A stretch of 64,000 bases of DNA from Pseudomonas sp. MAG733B (GCF_036884845.1 NZ_CP145732.1:1488001-1552000), one strand, 5' to 3'; positions 1-11,125 are shown, numbered from the stretch's first letter. Program-made: numbers and translations. Notes: a model not told the origin generated them from the letters alone.

Positions 1-881
1 TGATGAACGCGATTCCCGCGAAGGTGGCCGGCGTGACCGAAGTGGTCATGGTGGTGCCGACCCCGCGCGGTGAAATCAACGAACTGGTGTTGGCTGCTGC
101 CTGCATCGCCGGCGTCGACCGCGTGTTCACCATCGGTGGTGCTCAGGCCGTTGCGGCGCTGGCTTACGGCACCGAAAGCGTGCCGAAGGTCGATAAAGTG
201 GTCGGCCCGGGCAACATCTATGTCGCCACCGCCAAGCGCCACGTGTTTGGCCAGGTCGGTATCGACATGATCGCCGGTCCATCGGAAATCCTCGTGGTAT
301 GCGACGGCCAGACTGATCCGGACTGGATCGCCATGGACCTGTTCTCCCAGGCCGAGCACGACGAAGATGCCCAGGCGATCCTGGTCAGCCCGGACGCCGA
401 ATTCCTCGACAAGGTCGCGGCCAGCATCGCCAAACTGATGCCGACCATGGAACGCGCTGCAATCATCGAAACCTCGATCAATGGTCGTGGCGCGTTGATC
501 AAGGTGCGCGACATGGACCAAGCCATCGAAGTGGCCAACCGCATCGCGCCGGAACACCTGGAATTGTCGGTTGCCGATCCACACGCCTGGCTGCCGCAGA
601 TCCGCCACGCCGGCGCGATCTTCATGGGCCGTCACACGTCCGAAGCGCTGGGTGATTACTGCGCCGGCCCGAACCACGTGTTGCCGACTTCCGGCACCGC
701 GCGTTTCTCTTCGCCGCTGGGTGTGTACGATTTCCAGAAACGCTCGTCGATCATCTTCTGCTCCGAGCAGGGTGCTTCCGAGCTGGGCAAAACCGCGTCC
801 GTGCTGGCCCGTGGCGAGTCGCTGACCGCCCACGCCCGCAGCGCTGAATACCGCATCGTTGATGAACAAAAGGGAAACTGA
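1..881 (+). CDS. hisD: Histidinol dehydrogenase, 5'-truncated
   Basis: C-terminal two thirds (about 293 residues of a family length near 430-440) of HisD, the zinc enzyme that oxidises L-histidinol to histidine in the last two steps of histidine synthesis. The reading frame is already open at the left edge, so the true start lies outside the window. Recognisable family blocks are [13 protein letters not shown], the GPGNIYV turn, AGPSEILV and the late [13 protein letters not shown] block. The stop is followed after two bases by the hisC start, so the two genes are in one operon and probably translationally coupled. Identity is secure; only the N-terminus is unseen. Confidence 0.97.
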   Translation, partial: MNAIPAKVAGVTEVVMVVPTPRGEINELVLAAACIAGVDRVFTIGGAQAVAALAYGTESVPKVDKVVGPGNIYVATAKRHVFGQVGIDMIAGPSEILVVCDGQTDPDWIAMDLFSQAEHDEDAQAILVSPDAEFLDKVAASIAKLMPTMERAAIIETSINGRGALIKVRDMDQAIEVANRIAPEHLELSVADPHAWLPQIRHAGAIFMGRHTSEALGDYCAGPNHVLPTSGTARFSSPLGVYDFQKRSSIIFCSEQGASELGKTASVLARGESLTAHARSAEYRIVDEQKGN

Positions 882-883
882 AC

Positions 884-1936
884 ATGAGTAAATTCTGGAG
901 CCCGTTCGTCAAGAATCTGGTGCCTTACGTCCCGGGCGAGCAGCCGAAGCTGGCGAAGCTGGTAAAGCTCAACACCAATGAAAACCCGTACGGTCCATCG
1001 CCCAAAGCCTTGGCCGCGATGCAGACCGAACTGAACGACAACCTGCGTCTGTACCCGGACCCTAACAGCGATCTGCTGAAGAACGCGGTCGCCAAGTACT
1101 ACGGCGTGCAGAGCAATCAGGTGTTCCTCGGCAACGGTTCCGATGAAGTGCTGGCGCACATCTTCCACGGTTTGCTTCAGCACGATCAGCCGCTGTTGTT
1201 CCCGGACATCAGCTACAGCTTTTACCCGGTTTACTGTGGGTTGTATGGCATCAAGTTCGACGCGGTGCCGCTGGACGAGCAGTTCCAGATCAACCCGGCG
1301 GACTACGCCAAGCCGAACGGCGGGATCATCTTCCCTAACCCGAACGCACCGACCGGTTGCCTGTTGGCGTTGGAGGCTGTTGAACAAATCCTTAAGGCCA
1401 GCCCGGATTCGGTGGTTGTAGTCGACGAGGCGTACATCGACTTCGGCGGTGAAACCGCGATCGCGCTTGTAGGCCGTTATCCAAACCTGTTGGTCACGCA
1501 GACCCTGTCCAAGTCGCGCTCCCTGGCTGGGCTGCGGGTTGGTCTGGCCGTTGGGCATCCGGACCTGATCGAGGCGCTGGAGCGGATCAAGAACAGCTTC
1601 AACTCTTATCCGCTGGATCGCATGGCGAATGTCGGCGCCGCTGCCGCGTTCGAGGATCGCGAGTACTTCGACAAGACTTGCCGGTTGGTGATCGAGAATC
1701 GTGAGAAGGTCGTTGCGCAGTTGGAAGCGAAGGGTTTTGACGTACTGCCTTCGGCGGCTAACTTCATTTTCGTCCGTCACCCGCAGCACGATGCGGCGGG
1801 GCTGGCGGCGAAGTTGCGTGAGCAAGGCGTGATCGTCCGGCACTTCAAGCAGGAGCGGATTGCGCAGTTCTTGCGGATTTCGATTGGTACGCCGGAGCAG
1901 AATCAGGCGTTGATCGACGGTCTCGGCGACCTTTAA
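884..1936 (+). CDS. hisC: Histidinol-phosphate aminotransferase
   Basis: 350-residue PLP-dependent class I/II aminotransferase that converts imidazole acetol phosphate to histidinol phosphate using glutamate. The substrate-loop motif [11 protein letters not shown] (residues 30-40), the VVDEAYIDF strand (179-187) and the Schiff-base lysine in [14 protein letters not shown] (Lys210) are all present, as is the C-terminal arginine region [11 protein letters not shown]. Length is normal for HisC. It lies two bases after hisD and ends the operon, since a REP doublet and then oppositely oriented genes follow. In P. aeruginosa the equivalent gene (hisC1) is, from memory, directly followed by algW; here two metal-uptake-like genes lie between. 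Confidence 0.96.
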   Translation: MSKFWSPFVKNLVPYVPGEQPKLAKLVKLNTNENPYGPSPKALAAMQTELNDNLRLYPDPNSDLLKNAVAKYYGVQSNQVFLGNGSDEVLAHIFHGLLQHDQPLLFPDISYSFYPVYCGLYGIKFDAVPLDEQFQINPADYAKPNGGIIFPNPNAPTGCLLALEAVEQILKASPDSVVVVDEAYIDFGGETAIALVGRYPNLLVTQTLSKSRSLAGLRVGLAVGHPDLIEALERIKNSFNSYPLDRMANVGAAAAFEDREYFDKTCRLVIENREKVVAQLEAKGFDVLPSAANFIFVRHPQHDAAGLAAKLREQGVIVRHFKQERIAQFLRISIGTPEQNQALIDGLGDL

Positions 1937-1950
1937 GCCGCCGCTTACCC

Positions 1951-2040
1951 TGTAGGAGCAAGGCTTGCCCGCGATGAACGAAAACGCGGTGACCCTGCTG
2001 AACCGCGGTGCCTCCATCGCGGGCAAGCCATGCTCCTACA
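1951..2040. repeat. REP doublet, TGTAGGAGC class
   Basis: Two inverted copies of a REP-type palindrome, from TGTAGGAGCAAGGCTTGCC to its near-complement ending GCTCCTACA, separated by a short variable spacer. It sits between the convergent hisC and DUF4198 genes. The same class recurs near 7014, 20895 and 23411. Confidence 0.9.
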
Positions 2041-2052
2041 AGGTTTTGTGGG

Positions 2053-2772
2053 TTACTCGTGATGCGGTTCGCCGAGGAACGTCAGTGAACTGAACAACCC
2101 ACGACTGCTCACGTCAGCACTGTCCTTCACCGGCACTTCCACCTGCGCCGAAATCACGTTCAATCCTTCGTTGCGTACCAGCACCTGCGCCCGGCCGTTT
2201 GCATCGGTTTCGGTGCTCAAGGTATTCGGCGCGTTGCGATAGTCGCCCACCAACTTCACGCCCGCCGCCGGTTTGCCGTCCAGCAACACCTGCACGGGCA
2301 ATGATTTGCCTGGCCCAACGGTCAGCGGATCGACCTCCGGCAGAATCAGCAACTTCAATTGATCAAGTTTGGGAAGCTTCGCCCCCGGTTGATAAATCGC
2401 CAGGCTGTATTTGAAGGTCTGGGTCGACTCGATCGCGCCCGGCACTTTGCTGCGTCCTTCGTTGATCCATTTCTTGTCGGCAGTCTGCGACCACATGCCG
2501 TTGTTCAGGGCTACCGCGAGCACCGCGGGCGACTTCAACGGTATCAGGCGCGCGTGATCAGCCAGGCGCTGCACCGTGACCGGGATCATTTTGGCGTTGG
2601 CGTCATAGGCCCAGGCGCCGCTGATTTTCTGCGCCTTGAAGGCATTGTCTTCGGCGCCGTGGCCGTAAATCACTTCGATGTTGCCACGCCGCTGCTCGGT
2701 CCACAGACCGTGGGCCGAGACCTCAGTGGCGAACAGCAAGCCGAGCAGCGCCAAGGGTTTAAGAGGGTGCAT
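2053..2772 (-). CDS. DUF4198-family periplasmic protein
   Basis: 239-residue protein with a signal peptide (MHPLKPLALLGLLFATEVSA, cleavage near residue 20) directly followed by HGLW, a pattern typical of DUF4198 (NikM-like) proteins whose mature N-terminal His is thought to bind metal. The C-terminal part (about 150-225) looks like an Ig/transthyretin-like carrier domain with GKPAAGVKLVGDYRNAP. It follows the TonB receptor gene by 12 bases on the same strand, so the two are probably co-transcribed. A role in periplasmic metal handling with that receptor is an inference; the metal is unknown. It ends GEPHHE, a small His-containing tail. Confidence 0.75.
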   Translation of the reverse strand: MHPLKPLALLGLLFATEVSAHGLWTEQRRGNIEVIYGHGAEDNAFKAQKISGAWAYDANAKMIPVTVQRLADHARLIPLKSPAVLAVALNNGMWSQTADKKWINEGRSKVPGAIESTQTFKYSLAIYQPGAKLPKLDQLKLLILPEVDPLTVGPGKSLPVQVLLDGKPAAGVKLVGDYRNAPNTLSTETDANGRAQVLVRNEGLNVISAQVEVPVKDSADVSSRGLFSSLTFLGEPHHE

Positions 2773-2784
2773 AGGGACGTCCTT

Positions 2785-4890
2785 TTACAGATTGAGTGTC
2801 AGGCTGACGGTGAAATTTCGCGGCTCGCCGGGGTTGACCCAGTAATTGCTGTAGGAGCGCTCGAAGTATTTCTCGTCGAAAAGGTTGTTCAGGTTCAGGC
2901 CCACCGTGACGTTGTCGCTGGCCTTGTAATGGGCCAGCAGATCGACGGTGTGGTACGCGGGCAGTTCGAAATCACTGCCGGCTTCGCCCGAGCGATCACC
3001 GACGTAAGTGAACGCGGCACCCACGTCTGAGCCGCGCAGTTGACCGTCCTGAAATTCGTACACGCCCAGCAGACTGCCGCTGCGTTTGGCCACGCCGAGA
3101 ATGCGGCTGCCGGTGGGAATGACCTTGTCGCCTTGTGTCACCTCGGCGTCGATATAGGCGAAGGCACCGATCACCCGTACCGCATCGGTCACTTGCCCGG
3201 CGACTTGCAGATCGAAACCCTGGCTGCGCGCCTTGCCCATGGCGCGGCTGGTGTCGGTACCTGGATCGAGGGCGAGGACGTTTTCCTTTTCGATATGGAA
3301 GGCGGCGAGGGTGCTGCTCAAGCGCTCGTCGAACAGCTCGCTCTTGATCCCGACTTCGTAGCCGACGCCTTCTTCCGGGTCGAATGATTTGCCGGTGGCA
3401 TCCAGGCCATTGTTCGGTTTGAACGAGTTGGAGACGTTGGCGAACAGGCCGACTTCAGGCATCAGTTGATAGAGCAAACCGGCGCGTTGAGTCAGTGCGT
3501 CGTGACGCTGGCGGCTCGTGGCGTCACGGGTGTGATCGTCGATGCGTTGCTCGAAATGTTCGAAGCGCGCGCCGAGCATGCCTCGCAGTTTCTCGGTGAA
3601 GATGATCTGGTCTTGCAGGTTCAGCGCGTGGCTTTCGACGTGTTCGAAGAAGTCCGTGCCGGAGCGTGCGCCGTTGGGTTTCGGCTGGCCATAAACGGGT
3701 TGGTAAATGTCGATGGCGTAAGGGCTGCCGGCAATGGTCGTGACCCGTTCGTCCTTGCGGTAGTTCTCGTATTCACTGCCGATCAGCAGTTCGTGCTGCA
3801 AGGTGCCGGTGTCGAAAAAACCGCGCAGTTCGAGTTGGGTAATGCTGTCGTGCCAGTTGTTGTCGCGCTCGCGGTAGCGGCGGTTGACGGTGTGGCCATC
3901 GGCATTCAGCGGGCGCGACTCCGAGGCGAAACCCCAAAGTTTGCCTTCCTTGTAGTGGCTGGCCAGACGCAGTTGCCAACGGTCGTTGAGCTGATGTTCG
4001 AGGGCGGCTTGCAGCAGGTTGTTGTGGTTGTCGATGTTGCCGTCGTTGGGTTCGCCGAGAAAGGTCGAACGGGAAACACCGCTCCAGGTGTTGTTCGGCG
4101 CGACGATGCCGCGATCGAAGGTCGAGCGGTGGCGAACGAACTCGCTTTCCACCAGCAGGCGTGTGTCGGGATTGAGTTGCCAACTGAAAGTGGGCGCGAC
4201 GAACACCCGCTGGCTGTCGACGTGATCGCGAAAGCTGTGGTTGTCCTCGACGGCCAGGTTGACCCGCGACAGTACGTTGCCGTGGTCATCCAGCGGTGTG
4301 TTGACGTCCAGTGCAGTGCGGTAGCGATCCCAATTGCCGGCGCTGGTTTGCAGGGTGGCGAAGGCTTCGGGCTGAGGTTTTTTGGTGACGATATTGACGG
4401 TGCCACCCGGATCACCTCGGCCATAGAGGCTGGCGGCGGGACCTTTGAGCACTTCGATGCGCTCAATGTTCGCCACGTCCGGCGTGCTCGGATAGCCACG
4501 GTTGGCGCTGAATCCATCCTTGTAGAACTCCGACGTGGTGAAGCCGCGCACGCTGTACTCGTACAGCGTCAGGCCGCCGAAGTTGTTCTGCTTCGACACG
4601 CCGCCGGCAAACTCCAGCGCACGTTCGACGCTGGTGCTGCCCAGGTCGTTGAGCACGCTGACGGGAATTACGCTGATCGATTGCGGGATGTCGCGAATCG
4701 CGGTGTCGGTTTTGGTCGCGCTGGCGGAGCGGGTGGCGCGATAGCCATCGACCGGGCCGGTGGGGGATTCGTAGTCGGACGTGACGCTGATTGCGTCCAG
4801 TTCCAGGGCTCGGGAATCTTCGGCGAAGACCGGATCCCCCAGCAGCCCGAGGGCAAGACTTGCCACGGAGGCCTTTATTCGAGACGACAT
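2785..4890 (-). CDS. TonB-dependent outer-membrane receptor
   Basis: About 701-residue TonB-dependent receptor: signal peptide (MSSRIKASVASLALGLL..VFA), plug domain from about residue 45 (RDIPQSISVIPVSVLNDLGS, then VLKGPAASLYGRGDPGGTVNIVTKKP), and a 22-strand-type barrel ending LNNLFDEKYFERSYSNYWVNPGEPRNFTVSLTLNL. It has no N-terminal signalling (STN) domain. The ATG at 4890 is preferred because the signal peptide starts there; an upstream in-frame TTG at 4923 lies inside a large palindrome. The plug resembles siderophore receptors, but the Zur/Fur-like palindrome over the start and the DUF4198 partner leave a metal (zinc, nickel, cobalt) or metallophore substrate open. Confidence 0.88.
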   Translation of the reverse strand: MSSRIKASVASLALGLLGDPVFAEDSRALELDAISVTSDYESPTGPVDGYRATRSASATKTDTAIRDIPQSISVIPVSVLNDLGSTSVERALEFAGGVSKQNNFGGLTLYEYSVRGFTTSEFYKDGFSANRGYPSTPDVANIERIEVLKGPAASLYGRGDPGGTVNIVTKKPQPEAFATLQTSAGNWDRYRTALDVNTPLDDHGNVLSRVNLAVEDNHSFRDHVDSQRVFVAPTFSWQLNPDTRLLVESEFVRHRSTFDRGIVAPNNTWSGVSRSTFLGEPNDGNIDNHNNLLQAALEHQLNDRWQLRLASHYKEGKLWGFASESRPLNADGHTVNRRYRERDNNWHDSITQLELRGFFDTGTLQHELLIGSEYENYRKDERVTTIAGSPYAIDIYQPVYGQPKPNGARSGTDFFEHVESHALNLQDQIIFTEKLRGMLGARFEHFEQRIDDHTRDATSRQRHDALTQRAGLLYQLMPEVGLFANVSNSFKPNNGLDATGKSFDPEEGVGYEVGIKSELFDERLSSTLAAFHIEKENVLALDPGTDTSRAMGKARSQGFDLQVAGQVTDAVRVIGAFAYIDAEVTQGDKVIPTGSRILGVAKRSGSLLGVYEFQDGQLRGSDVGAAFTYVGDRSGEAGSDFELPAYHTVDLLAHYKASDNVTVGLNLNNLFDEKYFERSYSNYWVNPGEPRNFTVSLTLNL

Positions 4891-4934
4891 GTTATGTTGT
4901 TCCAATTGCGAGAATTGAAACAATATAACATGTC
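4886..4934 (-). promoter_or_regulatory. 49-bp palindrome overlapping receptor start; Zur/Fur-like operator
   Basis: Two 22-base arms around a 5-base loop (GCGAG) match at 20 of 22 positions. The outer part of each arm reads GACATGTTATRTTG, which resembles half of the enterobacterial Zur consensus (ATGTTATANTATAACAT). The right-hand arm of the transcript contains the receptor ATG itself, so the element could act as a repressor site on DNA, as an mRNA hairpin hiding the start, or both. Assignment to Zur rather than Fur or another regulator is an inference. Confidence 0.6.
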
Positions 4935-4954
4935 TAATGAGAATGTCTGCTAAT

Positions 4955-4973
4955 GGCTCGAGATTCTCGAGCC
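4955..4973. terminator. Hairpin after algW
   Basis: Perfect inverted repeat GGCTCGAG-ATT-CTCGAGCC directly after the algW stop. There is no U tract on the algW strand, so it may be a weak or Rho-assisted stop or an mRNA 3' stabiliser rather than a classic terminator. Confidence 0.4.
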
Positions 4974-4977
4974 GGGC

Positions 4978-6138
<1,161 letters not shown>

Positions 6139-6241
6139 TAAGCACGTCCTGAGAGAGTTGCAGGCGGAATGAGACCGCTCATAATGACGCGCATTATACG
6201 AGGCCGCGCGTGCCTCTGAACGGGATATTTAGGAGTCTTTT

Positions 6242-7000
6242 ATGGCCGTCGCCCTGAGCACCCTGGTCGAAGAAGCCGACCGTTACCTCAGCAGTTCGAA
6301 AATTGCCGATTACTGCCCCAATGGCCTGCAAGTCGAAGGTCGGCCGCAGGTGATGCGCATCGTCAGCGGCGTCACCGCAAGCCAGGCCTTGCTCGATGCC
6401 GCCGTGGAAGCCAATGCCGATCTGGTGCTGGTGCATCACGGTTATTTCTGGAAGGGCGAAAACCCGTGCATCACCGGCATGAAGCAGCGTCGCTTGAAGA
6501 CCTTGCTCAAGCACGACATCAGTCTGCTGGGCTATCACTTGCCGCTGGATCTGCACCCGGAAGTCGGCAACAACGTGCAACTGGCGCGGCAACTCGACAT
6601 CACCGTCGAAGGCCCGCTCGATCCGGACAACCTGAAGATCGTAGGTCTGGTCGGCTCCTTGAGCGAACCGGTGACGCCCCGGGATTTCGCCCGCCGCGTG
6701 CAGGAAGTCATGGGCCGCGAGCCCTTGCTGATTGAAGGCAGTCAAATGATCCGCCGCGTCGGCTGGTGCACCGGTGGTGGCCAGGGCTACATCGATCAGG
6801 CAGTGCTGGCGGGTGTCGATTTGTACCTCAGTGGTGAAGCATCGGAGCAAACTTTCCACAGCGCTCGGGAAAATGACATCAGCTTCATTGCTGCCGGTCA
6901 CCACGCGACCGAGCGTTATGGCGTTCAGGCGCTCGGTGACTATCTCGCACGGCGTTTTGCCCTTGAACACATCTTCATCGATTGCCCGAATCCGATCTGA
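6242..7000 (+). CDS. Nif3-family dinuclear metal-centre protein (YbgI type)
   Basis: 252-residue member of the NIF3/DUF34 family, conserved hexameric proteins with a two-metal site whose physiological reaction is still debated (GTP cyclohydrolase-like or metal-chaperone roles have been proposed). Metal-site motifs are visible: the N-terminal NGLQVEG, LVHHGYFW (about residues 62-70), LGYHLPLDLHPEVGNN (about 97-112) and the late AAGHHATERYGV. ATG at 6242 is preceded by the ribosome site AGGAG. It is divergent from algW with about 100 bases between, as in the P. aeruginosa locus. Confidence 0.88.
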   Translation: MAVALSTLVEEADRYLSSSKIADYCPNGLQVEGRPQVMRIVSGVTASQALLDAAVEANADLVLVHHGYFWKGENPCITGMKQRRLKTLLKHDISLLGYHLPLDLHPEVGNNVQLARQLDITVEGPLDPDNLKIVGLVGSLSEPVTPRDFARRVQEVMGREPLLIEGSQMIRRVGWCTGGGQGYIDQAVLAGVDLYLSGEASEQTFHSARENDISFIAAGHHATERYGVQALGDYLARRFALEHIFIDCPNPI

Positions 7001-7013
7001 CATCAATCCGATC

Positions 7014-7081
7014 TGTAGGAGCACGGCTTGCCGGCGATGGCGTCCTTGAGATCGCCATCGCGAGCAAGCTCAGCTCCTACG
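7014..7081. repeat. REP doublet, TGTAGGAGC class
   Basis: Inverted pair starting TGTAGGAGCACGGCTTGCC and closing with GAGCAAGCTCAGCTCCTAC, with CGATGG/CCATCG inner arms. It lies between the Nif3 gene and cysD. Confidence 0.85.
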
Positions 7082-7224
7082 GGGGCTGATTGCCCAAACG
7101 CACAGGCATATTCATATGCTCTTTCGATCTAGTTGGTGTCCTGATTAGAAGAGGTCGCTGTGCTAGGATTCCCCGCTCGAACACGGCCCGCTGGCCGTTC
7201 ATAAGAAAGATTTCGTGAGTAGCC

Positions 7225-8142
7225 ATGGTCGACAAACTGACGCATCTGAAACAGCTGGAGGCGGAAAGCATCCACATCATCCGCGAGGTGGCAGCCGAGT
7301 TCGACAACCCGGTGATGCTGTACTCGATCGGTAAAGACTCCGCCGTGATGCTGCACTTGGCTCGCAAGGCATTCTTCCCTGGCAAGCTGCCGTTTCCCGT
7401 GATGCACGTCGACACGCGCTGGAAATTTCAGGAGATGTACAGCTTCCGCGACAAGATGGTCGCCGAGCTGGGCCTCGACCTGATCACCCACGTCAACCCC
7501 GACGGCGTGGCGCAGAACATCAACCCGTTCACCCACGGCAGCGCCAAGCACACCGACATCATGAAGACCGAAGGCCTGAAACAGGCTCTCGATAAATATG
7601 GTTTCGATGCAGCCTTCGGTGGTGCCCGCCGCGATGAAGAGAAATCCCGTGCCAAAGAGCGCGTGTACTCGTTCCGCGACAGCAAGCACCGCTGGGACCC
7701 GAAAAACCAGCGTCCAGAGTTGTGGAACGTCTACAACGGCAAGGTCAACAAGGGCGAGTCGATCCGCGTATTCCCTTTGTCGAACTGGACCGAACTGGAC
7801 ATCTGGCAGTACATCTATCTTGAAGGCATCCCGATCGTTCCGTTGTACTTCGCTGCCGAGCGTGAAGTCATCGAGAAGAACGGCACGCTGATCATGATCG
7901 ACGACGAGCGCATCCTCGAGCACCTGAGCGATGAAGACAAAGCCCGCATCGTCAAAAAGAAAGTGCGTTTCCGTACCCTTGGCTGCTACCCGTTGACGGG
8001 CGCGGTGGAGTCCGAGGCCGAAAGCCTCACGGACATCATTCAGGAAATGCTCCTGACGCGAACTTCCGAGCGCCAGGGCCGTGTCATCGACCACGATGGC
8101 GCAGGCTCGATGGAAGATAAAAAACGTCAAGGTTATTTCTAA
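7225..8142 (+). CDS. cysD: Sulfate adenylyltransferase subunit 2
   Basis: 305-residue CysD, the ATP-pyrophosphatase subunit that forms adenosine 5'-phosphosulfate (APS) from ATP and sulfate, driven by GTP hydrolysis in CysN. The PP-loop [11 protein letters not shown] lies near residues 33-43, and the family C-terminus [32 protein letters not shown] is intact. It is the first gene of a cysD-cysNC operon; nine bases separate it from cysNC. The roughly 140-base leader upstream of the ATG is where CysB-type sulfur control would act, although no clear operator was recognised. Confidence 0.97.
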   Translation: MVDKLTHLKQLEAESIHIIREVAAEFDNPVMLYSIGKDSAVMLHLARKAFFPGKLPFPVMHVDTRWKFQEMYSFRDKMVAELGLDLITHVNPDGVAQNINPFTHGSAKHTDIMKTEGLKQALDKYGFDAAFGGARRDEEKSRAKERVYSFRDSKHRWDPKNQRPELWNVYNGKVNKGESIRVFPLSNWTELDIWQYIYLEGIPIVPLYFAAEREVIEKNGTLIMIDDERILEHLSDEDKARIVKKKVRFRTLGCYPLTGAVESEAESLTDIIQEMLLTRTSERQGRVIDHDGAGSMEDKKRQGYF

Positions 8143-8151
8143 GGGGCTGTC

Positions 8152-10050
8152 ATGTCGCATCAATCTGATTTGATCAGCGAGGACATCCTCGCCTACCTGG
8201 GCCAGCACGAACGTAAAGAACTGCTGCGCTTTTTGACCTGCGGTAATGTCGACGACGGCAAGAGCACCCTGATCGGGCGCCTGCTGCACGACTCCAAGAT
8301 GATCTACGAAGATCACCTGGAAGCGATTACCCGCGACTCGAAAAAAGTCGGCACCACCGGCGAAGACATCGACCTGGCATTGCTGGTCGACGGCCTGCAG
8401 GCCGAGCGTGAGCAAGGCATCACCATCGATGTCGCGTACCGCTACTTCTCCACCGCCAAGCGCAAATTCATCATCGCCGACACCCCCGGCCATGAGCAGT
8501 ACACCCGCAATATGGCCACCGGTGCGTCCACCTGTGACCTGGCGATCATCCTGGTCGACGCCCGTTACGGCGTGCAGACCCAGACCCGCCGCCACAGCTT
8601 CATCGCCTCGTTGCTGGGCATCAAGCACATCGTCGTCGCCATCAACAAGATGGACCTCAAGGACTTCGACCAGGGCGTGTTCGAGTCGATCAAGGCCGAC
8701 TACCTGAAGTTCGCCGAAGGCTTGAAGCTGAAGCCAACCAGCATGCACTTCGTGCCGATGTCGGCGCTGAAGGGCGACAACGTGGTGAACAAGTCCGAGC
8801 GCTCGCCGTGGTACACCGGCCAGTCGCTGATGGAAATCCTCGAGACCGTGGAAGTGGCGGGCGATCGCAACTTCACCGACCTGCGTTTCCCGGTGCAGTA
8901 CGTCAACCGTCCTAACCTGAACTTCCGCGGTTTCGCCGGCACCCTCGCCAGCGGCATCGTCAAGAAAGGCGACGAAGTCGTTGTGTTGCCTTCGGGCAAG
9001 AGCAGCCGCGTGAAATCCATCGTCACCTTCGAAGGTGAGCTGGAACACGCCGGTCCTGGTCAGGCGGTAACGCTGACTATGGAAGACGAAATCGACATCT
9101 CCCGTGGCGACCTGTTGGTGCATGCCGACAACGTGCCACCGGTGACCGACAGCTTCGAAGCGATGCTGGTGTGGATGGCTGAAGAGCCGATGCTGCCGGG
9201 CAAGAAATACGACATCAAGCGCGCCACCAGTTACGTGCCGGGTTCCATCGCCAGCATCGTCAACAAGGTCGACGTCAACACCCTTAAAGAAGGCCCGGCC
9301 AGCGCGTTGCAGTTGAACGAAATCGGCAAGGTCAAGATCGCGCTCGATGCGCCGATTGCCCTCGACGGTTACGACAGCAACCGCACCACCGGCGCGTTCA
9401 TCATCATCGACCGCCTGACCAACGGCACCGTTGGCGCCGGCATGATCGTCGCCCAGCCGTTGGCGCATGGCACCAGCACCCACCATGGCAAACTGGCCCA
9501 CGTTGCCACCGAAGAACGCGCCCAGCGCTTCGGCCAGCAGCCGGCCACCGTGTTGTTCAGCGGCTTGTCGGGCGCTGGCAAAAGTACTCTGGCCTACGCC
9601 GTTGAACGCAAGCTGTTCGACCTGGGCCGTGCAGTGTTCGTACTCGATGGCCAGAACCTTCGTCACGACCTCAACAAAGGTCTGCCGCAGGATCGCGCCG
9701 GGCGTACCGAGAACTGGCGTCGTGCGGCTCACGTTGCGCGTCAGTTCAACGAAGCCGGTCTGCTGACCCTCGCTGCTTTCGTTGCGCCGAGCGCCGAAGG
9801 TCGTGAACAGGCACGAGAGCTGATCGGCAAAGAACGTCTGCTGACGGTCTACGTCCAGGCTTCGCCGACTGTGTGCGCCGAGCGTGACCCGCAAGGCCTG
9901 TACGCGGCAGCCGGGGACAACATCCCGGGCGAGTCCTTCCCGTACGACGTGCCGCTGGATGCCGATCTGGTTGTCGACACCCAGTCCGTGACGCTGGAAG
10001 AAGGCGTCAAGCAAGTGCTGGATCTGCTTCGCAAGCGTGGCGCGATCTAA
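8152..10050 (+). CDS. cysNC: Bifunctional sulfate adenylyltransferase subunit 1 / APS kinase
   Basis: 632-residue fusion. The N-terminal part (about residues 1-440) is the GTPase CysN with G1 GNVDDGKST, switch motif DTPGHEQYT and G4 NKMD. The C-terminal part (about 460-632) is APS kinase CysC with the P-loop GLSGAGKST and the [11 protein letters not shown] segment that carries the family's phosphorylatable serine. Together with CysD it makes APS and then PAPS for cysteine synthesis and sulfation. The CysNC fusion is usual in Pseudomonas; E. coli has separate genes. A strong terminator follows. Confidence 0.97.
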   Translation: MSHQSDLISEDILAYLGQHERKELLRFLTCGNVDDGKSTLIGRLLHDSKMIYEDHLEAITRDSKKVGTTGEDIDLALLVDGLQAEREQGITIDVAYRYFSTAKRKFIIADTPGHEQYTRNMATGASTCDLAIILVDARYGVQTQTRRHSFIASLLGIKHIVVAINKMDLKDFDQGVFESIKADYLKFAEGLKLKPTSMHFVPMSALKGDNVVNKSERSPWYTGQSLMEILETVEVAGDRNFTDLRFPVQYVNRPNLNFRGFAGTLASGIVKKGDEVVVLPSGKSSRVKSIVTFEGELEHAGPGQAVTLTMEDEIDISRGDLLVHADNVPPVTDSFEAMLVWMAEEPMLPGKKYDIKRATSYVPGSIASIVNKVDVNTLKEGPASALQLNEIGKVKIALDAPIALDGYDSNRTTGAFIIIDRLTNGTVGAGMIVAQPLAHGTSTHHGKLAHVATEERAQRFGQQPATVLFSGLSGAGKSTLAYAVERKLFDLGRAVFVLDGQNLRHDLNKGLPQDRAGRTENWRRAAHVARQFNEAGLLTLAAFVAPSAEGREQARELIGKERLLTVYVQASPTVCAERDPQGLYAAAGDNIPGESFPYDVPLDADLVVDTQSVTLEEGVKQVLDLLRKRGAI

Positions 10051-10065
10051 GCGTTAGCCGATAAT

Positions 10066-10106
10066 AAAAAACCCGCCGATGAGTGATCATCCGGCGGGTT
10101 TTTTTT
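10066..10106 (+). terminator. Rho-independent terminator of cysD-cysNC
   Basis: Stem ACCCGCCG / CCGGCGGGT with a 12-base loop, flanked by an A run and followed by eight T residues just after the cysNC stop. Confidence 0.9.
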
Positions 10107-10123
10107 GAGTGCGGCTCGGTCAA

Positions 10124-10215
10124 ATGTGGGAGCGGGCTTGCTCGCGAAAGCGGTGGATCAGTCAGCATCTATGTTGAATGTCAGTCCGTATTCGCGAGCA
10201 AGCCCGCTCCCACAT
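10124..10215. repeat. REP doublet, GGGAGCGGGCTTGCTCGCGAA class
   Basis: Copy starting TGTGGGAGCGGGCTTGCTCG and its inverted partner ending GCCCGCTCCCACA, between convergent cysNC and the acyltransferase gene. The class recurs near 19425, 43757, 54767, 57415 and 60935. Confidence 0.92.
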
Positions 10216-10219
10216 TGGT

Positions 10220-11125
10220 TCAGCGGCGGTCTGGATACTCGCGATGCATCTGCCCCAGCAACGCATCCTTGTCCTGCCACAACTGGTTGATCCAGCCCTG
10301 AAACTGCAGTCGGTACTCGCCGTCCTGGTCGTAGTTCTTGCCAATGAACTGCGGCGGAATCTTCAGCTCTTCAAAGTGCACCACCACGTCCGCAATATTC
10401 CCGCACAGCAAGTCCCAGAATCCTGGACGCCCGGCAGGGTAGTGGATGGTCACGTTGACCAGGGACTCAAGCTGCTCGCCCATTGCATCGAGCACGAAAG
10501 CAATGCCGCCCGCCTTGGGCTTGAGCAGATACTTGAACGGTGATTGCTGTTGCTTGTGCTTGCCCTCGGTGAAGCGCGTGCCTTCGACAAAGTTGAAAAT
10601 GCCCACTGGGTTGTTGCGAAACTTTGCGCAGGTCTTGCGGGTGGTTTCCAGGTCCTTGCCTTTCTTCTCCGGATGCTTCTCCAGATACGCCTTCGAATAG
10701 CGCTTCATGAACGGAAAGCCCAGCGCCCACCACGCCAGTCCAATCACCGGCACCCAGATCAGCTCCTGTTTGAGAAAGAACTTCAGCGGCTGGATGCGCC
10801 GGTTGAGCACGTATTGCAGCACCAGAATGTCGACCCAACTCTGGTGGTTGCTGGTGATCAGGTACGAGTGCTGGTAGTCGAGCCCTTGCAGGCCGCTGAT
10901 GTGCCAGCGGGTGCGGCGCACCAGGTTCATCCAGCCCTTGTTGATACTGATCCAGGCTTCGTGGGTATGGCTCATCAACCAGCCCGCAATGCGCTGGGTA
11001 AAGGCGAACGGCAACACCTTGACGAGCGCCACGCAGAACAGAAACGAGCAGAGCAAAATCGTGTTCAGGGCCAACAACAGTGAGGCAATCACGCCTCGCA
11101 GTGGTGCGGGTAGAAAATCCAGCAT
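10220..11125 (-). CDS. 1-acyl-glycerol-3-phosphate acyltransferase-like protein (PlsC/YihG family)
   Basis: 301-residue membrane-bound acyltransferase. One or two hydrophobic helices (about 10-50) precede the catalytic NHQSWVD motif (NHX4D, near residue 92) and the EGTR phosphate-binding motif (near 182), as in PlsC and in the E. coli protein YihG. It should transfer an acyl chain to a lysophospholipid on the inner membrane. Its ATG directly abuts the pta stop (TAAATG), indicating translational coupling with pta; the same neighbour pair exists in P. aeruginosa. Exact acceptor and chain preference are unknown. Confidence 0.85.
   Translation of the reverse strand: MLDFLPAPLRGVIASLLLALNTILLCSFLFCVALVKVLPFAFTQRIAGWLMSHTHEAWISINKGWMNLVRRTRWHISGLQGLDYQHSYLITSNHQSWVDILVLQYVLNRRIQPLKFFLKQELIWVPVIGLAWWALGFPFMKRYSKAYLEKHPEKKGKDLETTRKTCAKFRNNPVGIFNFVEGTRFTEGKHKQQQSPFKYLLKPKAGGIAFVLDAMGEQLESLVNVTIHYPAGRPGFWDLLCGNIADVVVHFEELKIPPQFIGKNYDQDGEYRLQFQGWINQLWQDKDALLGQMHREYPDRR

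Noticed and set aside
3466..4953. 495-codon open frame antisense to the TonB receptor
   Set aside because: Shadow of the receptor frame without motifs; no ribosome site.
7129..10014. 961-codon open frame antisense to cysD-cysNC
   Set aside because: It mirrors the codon pattern of strongly conserved cysD-cysNC; no domains, valine/aspartate/histidine-rich shadow text.
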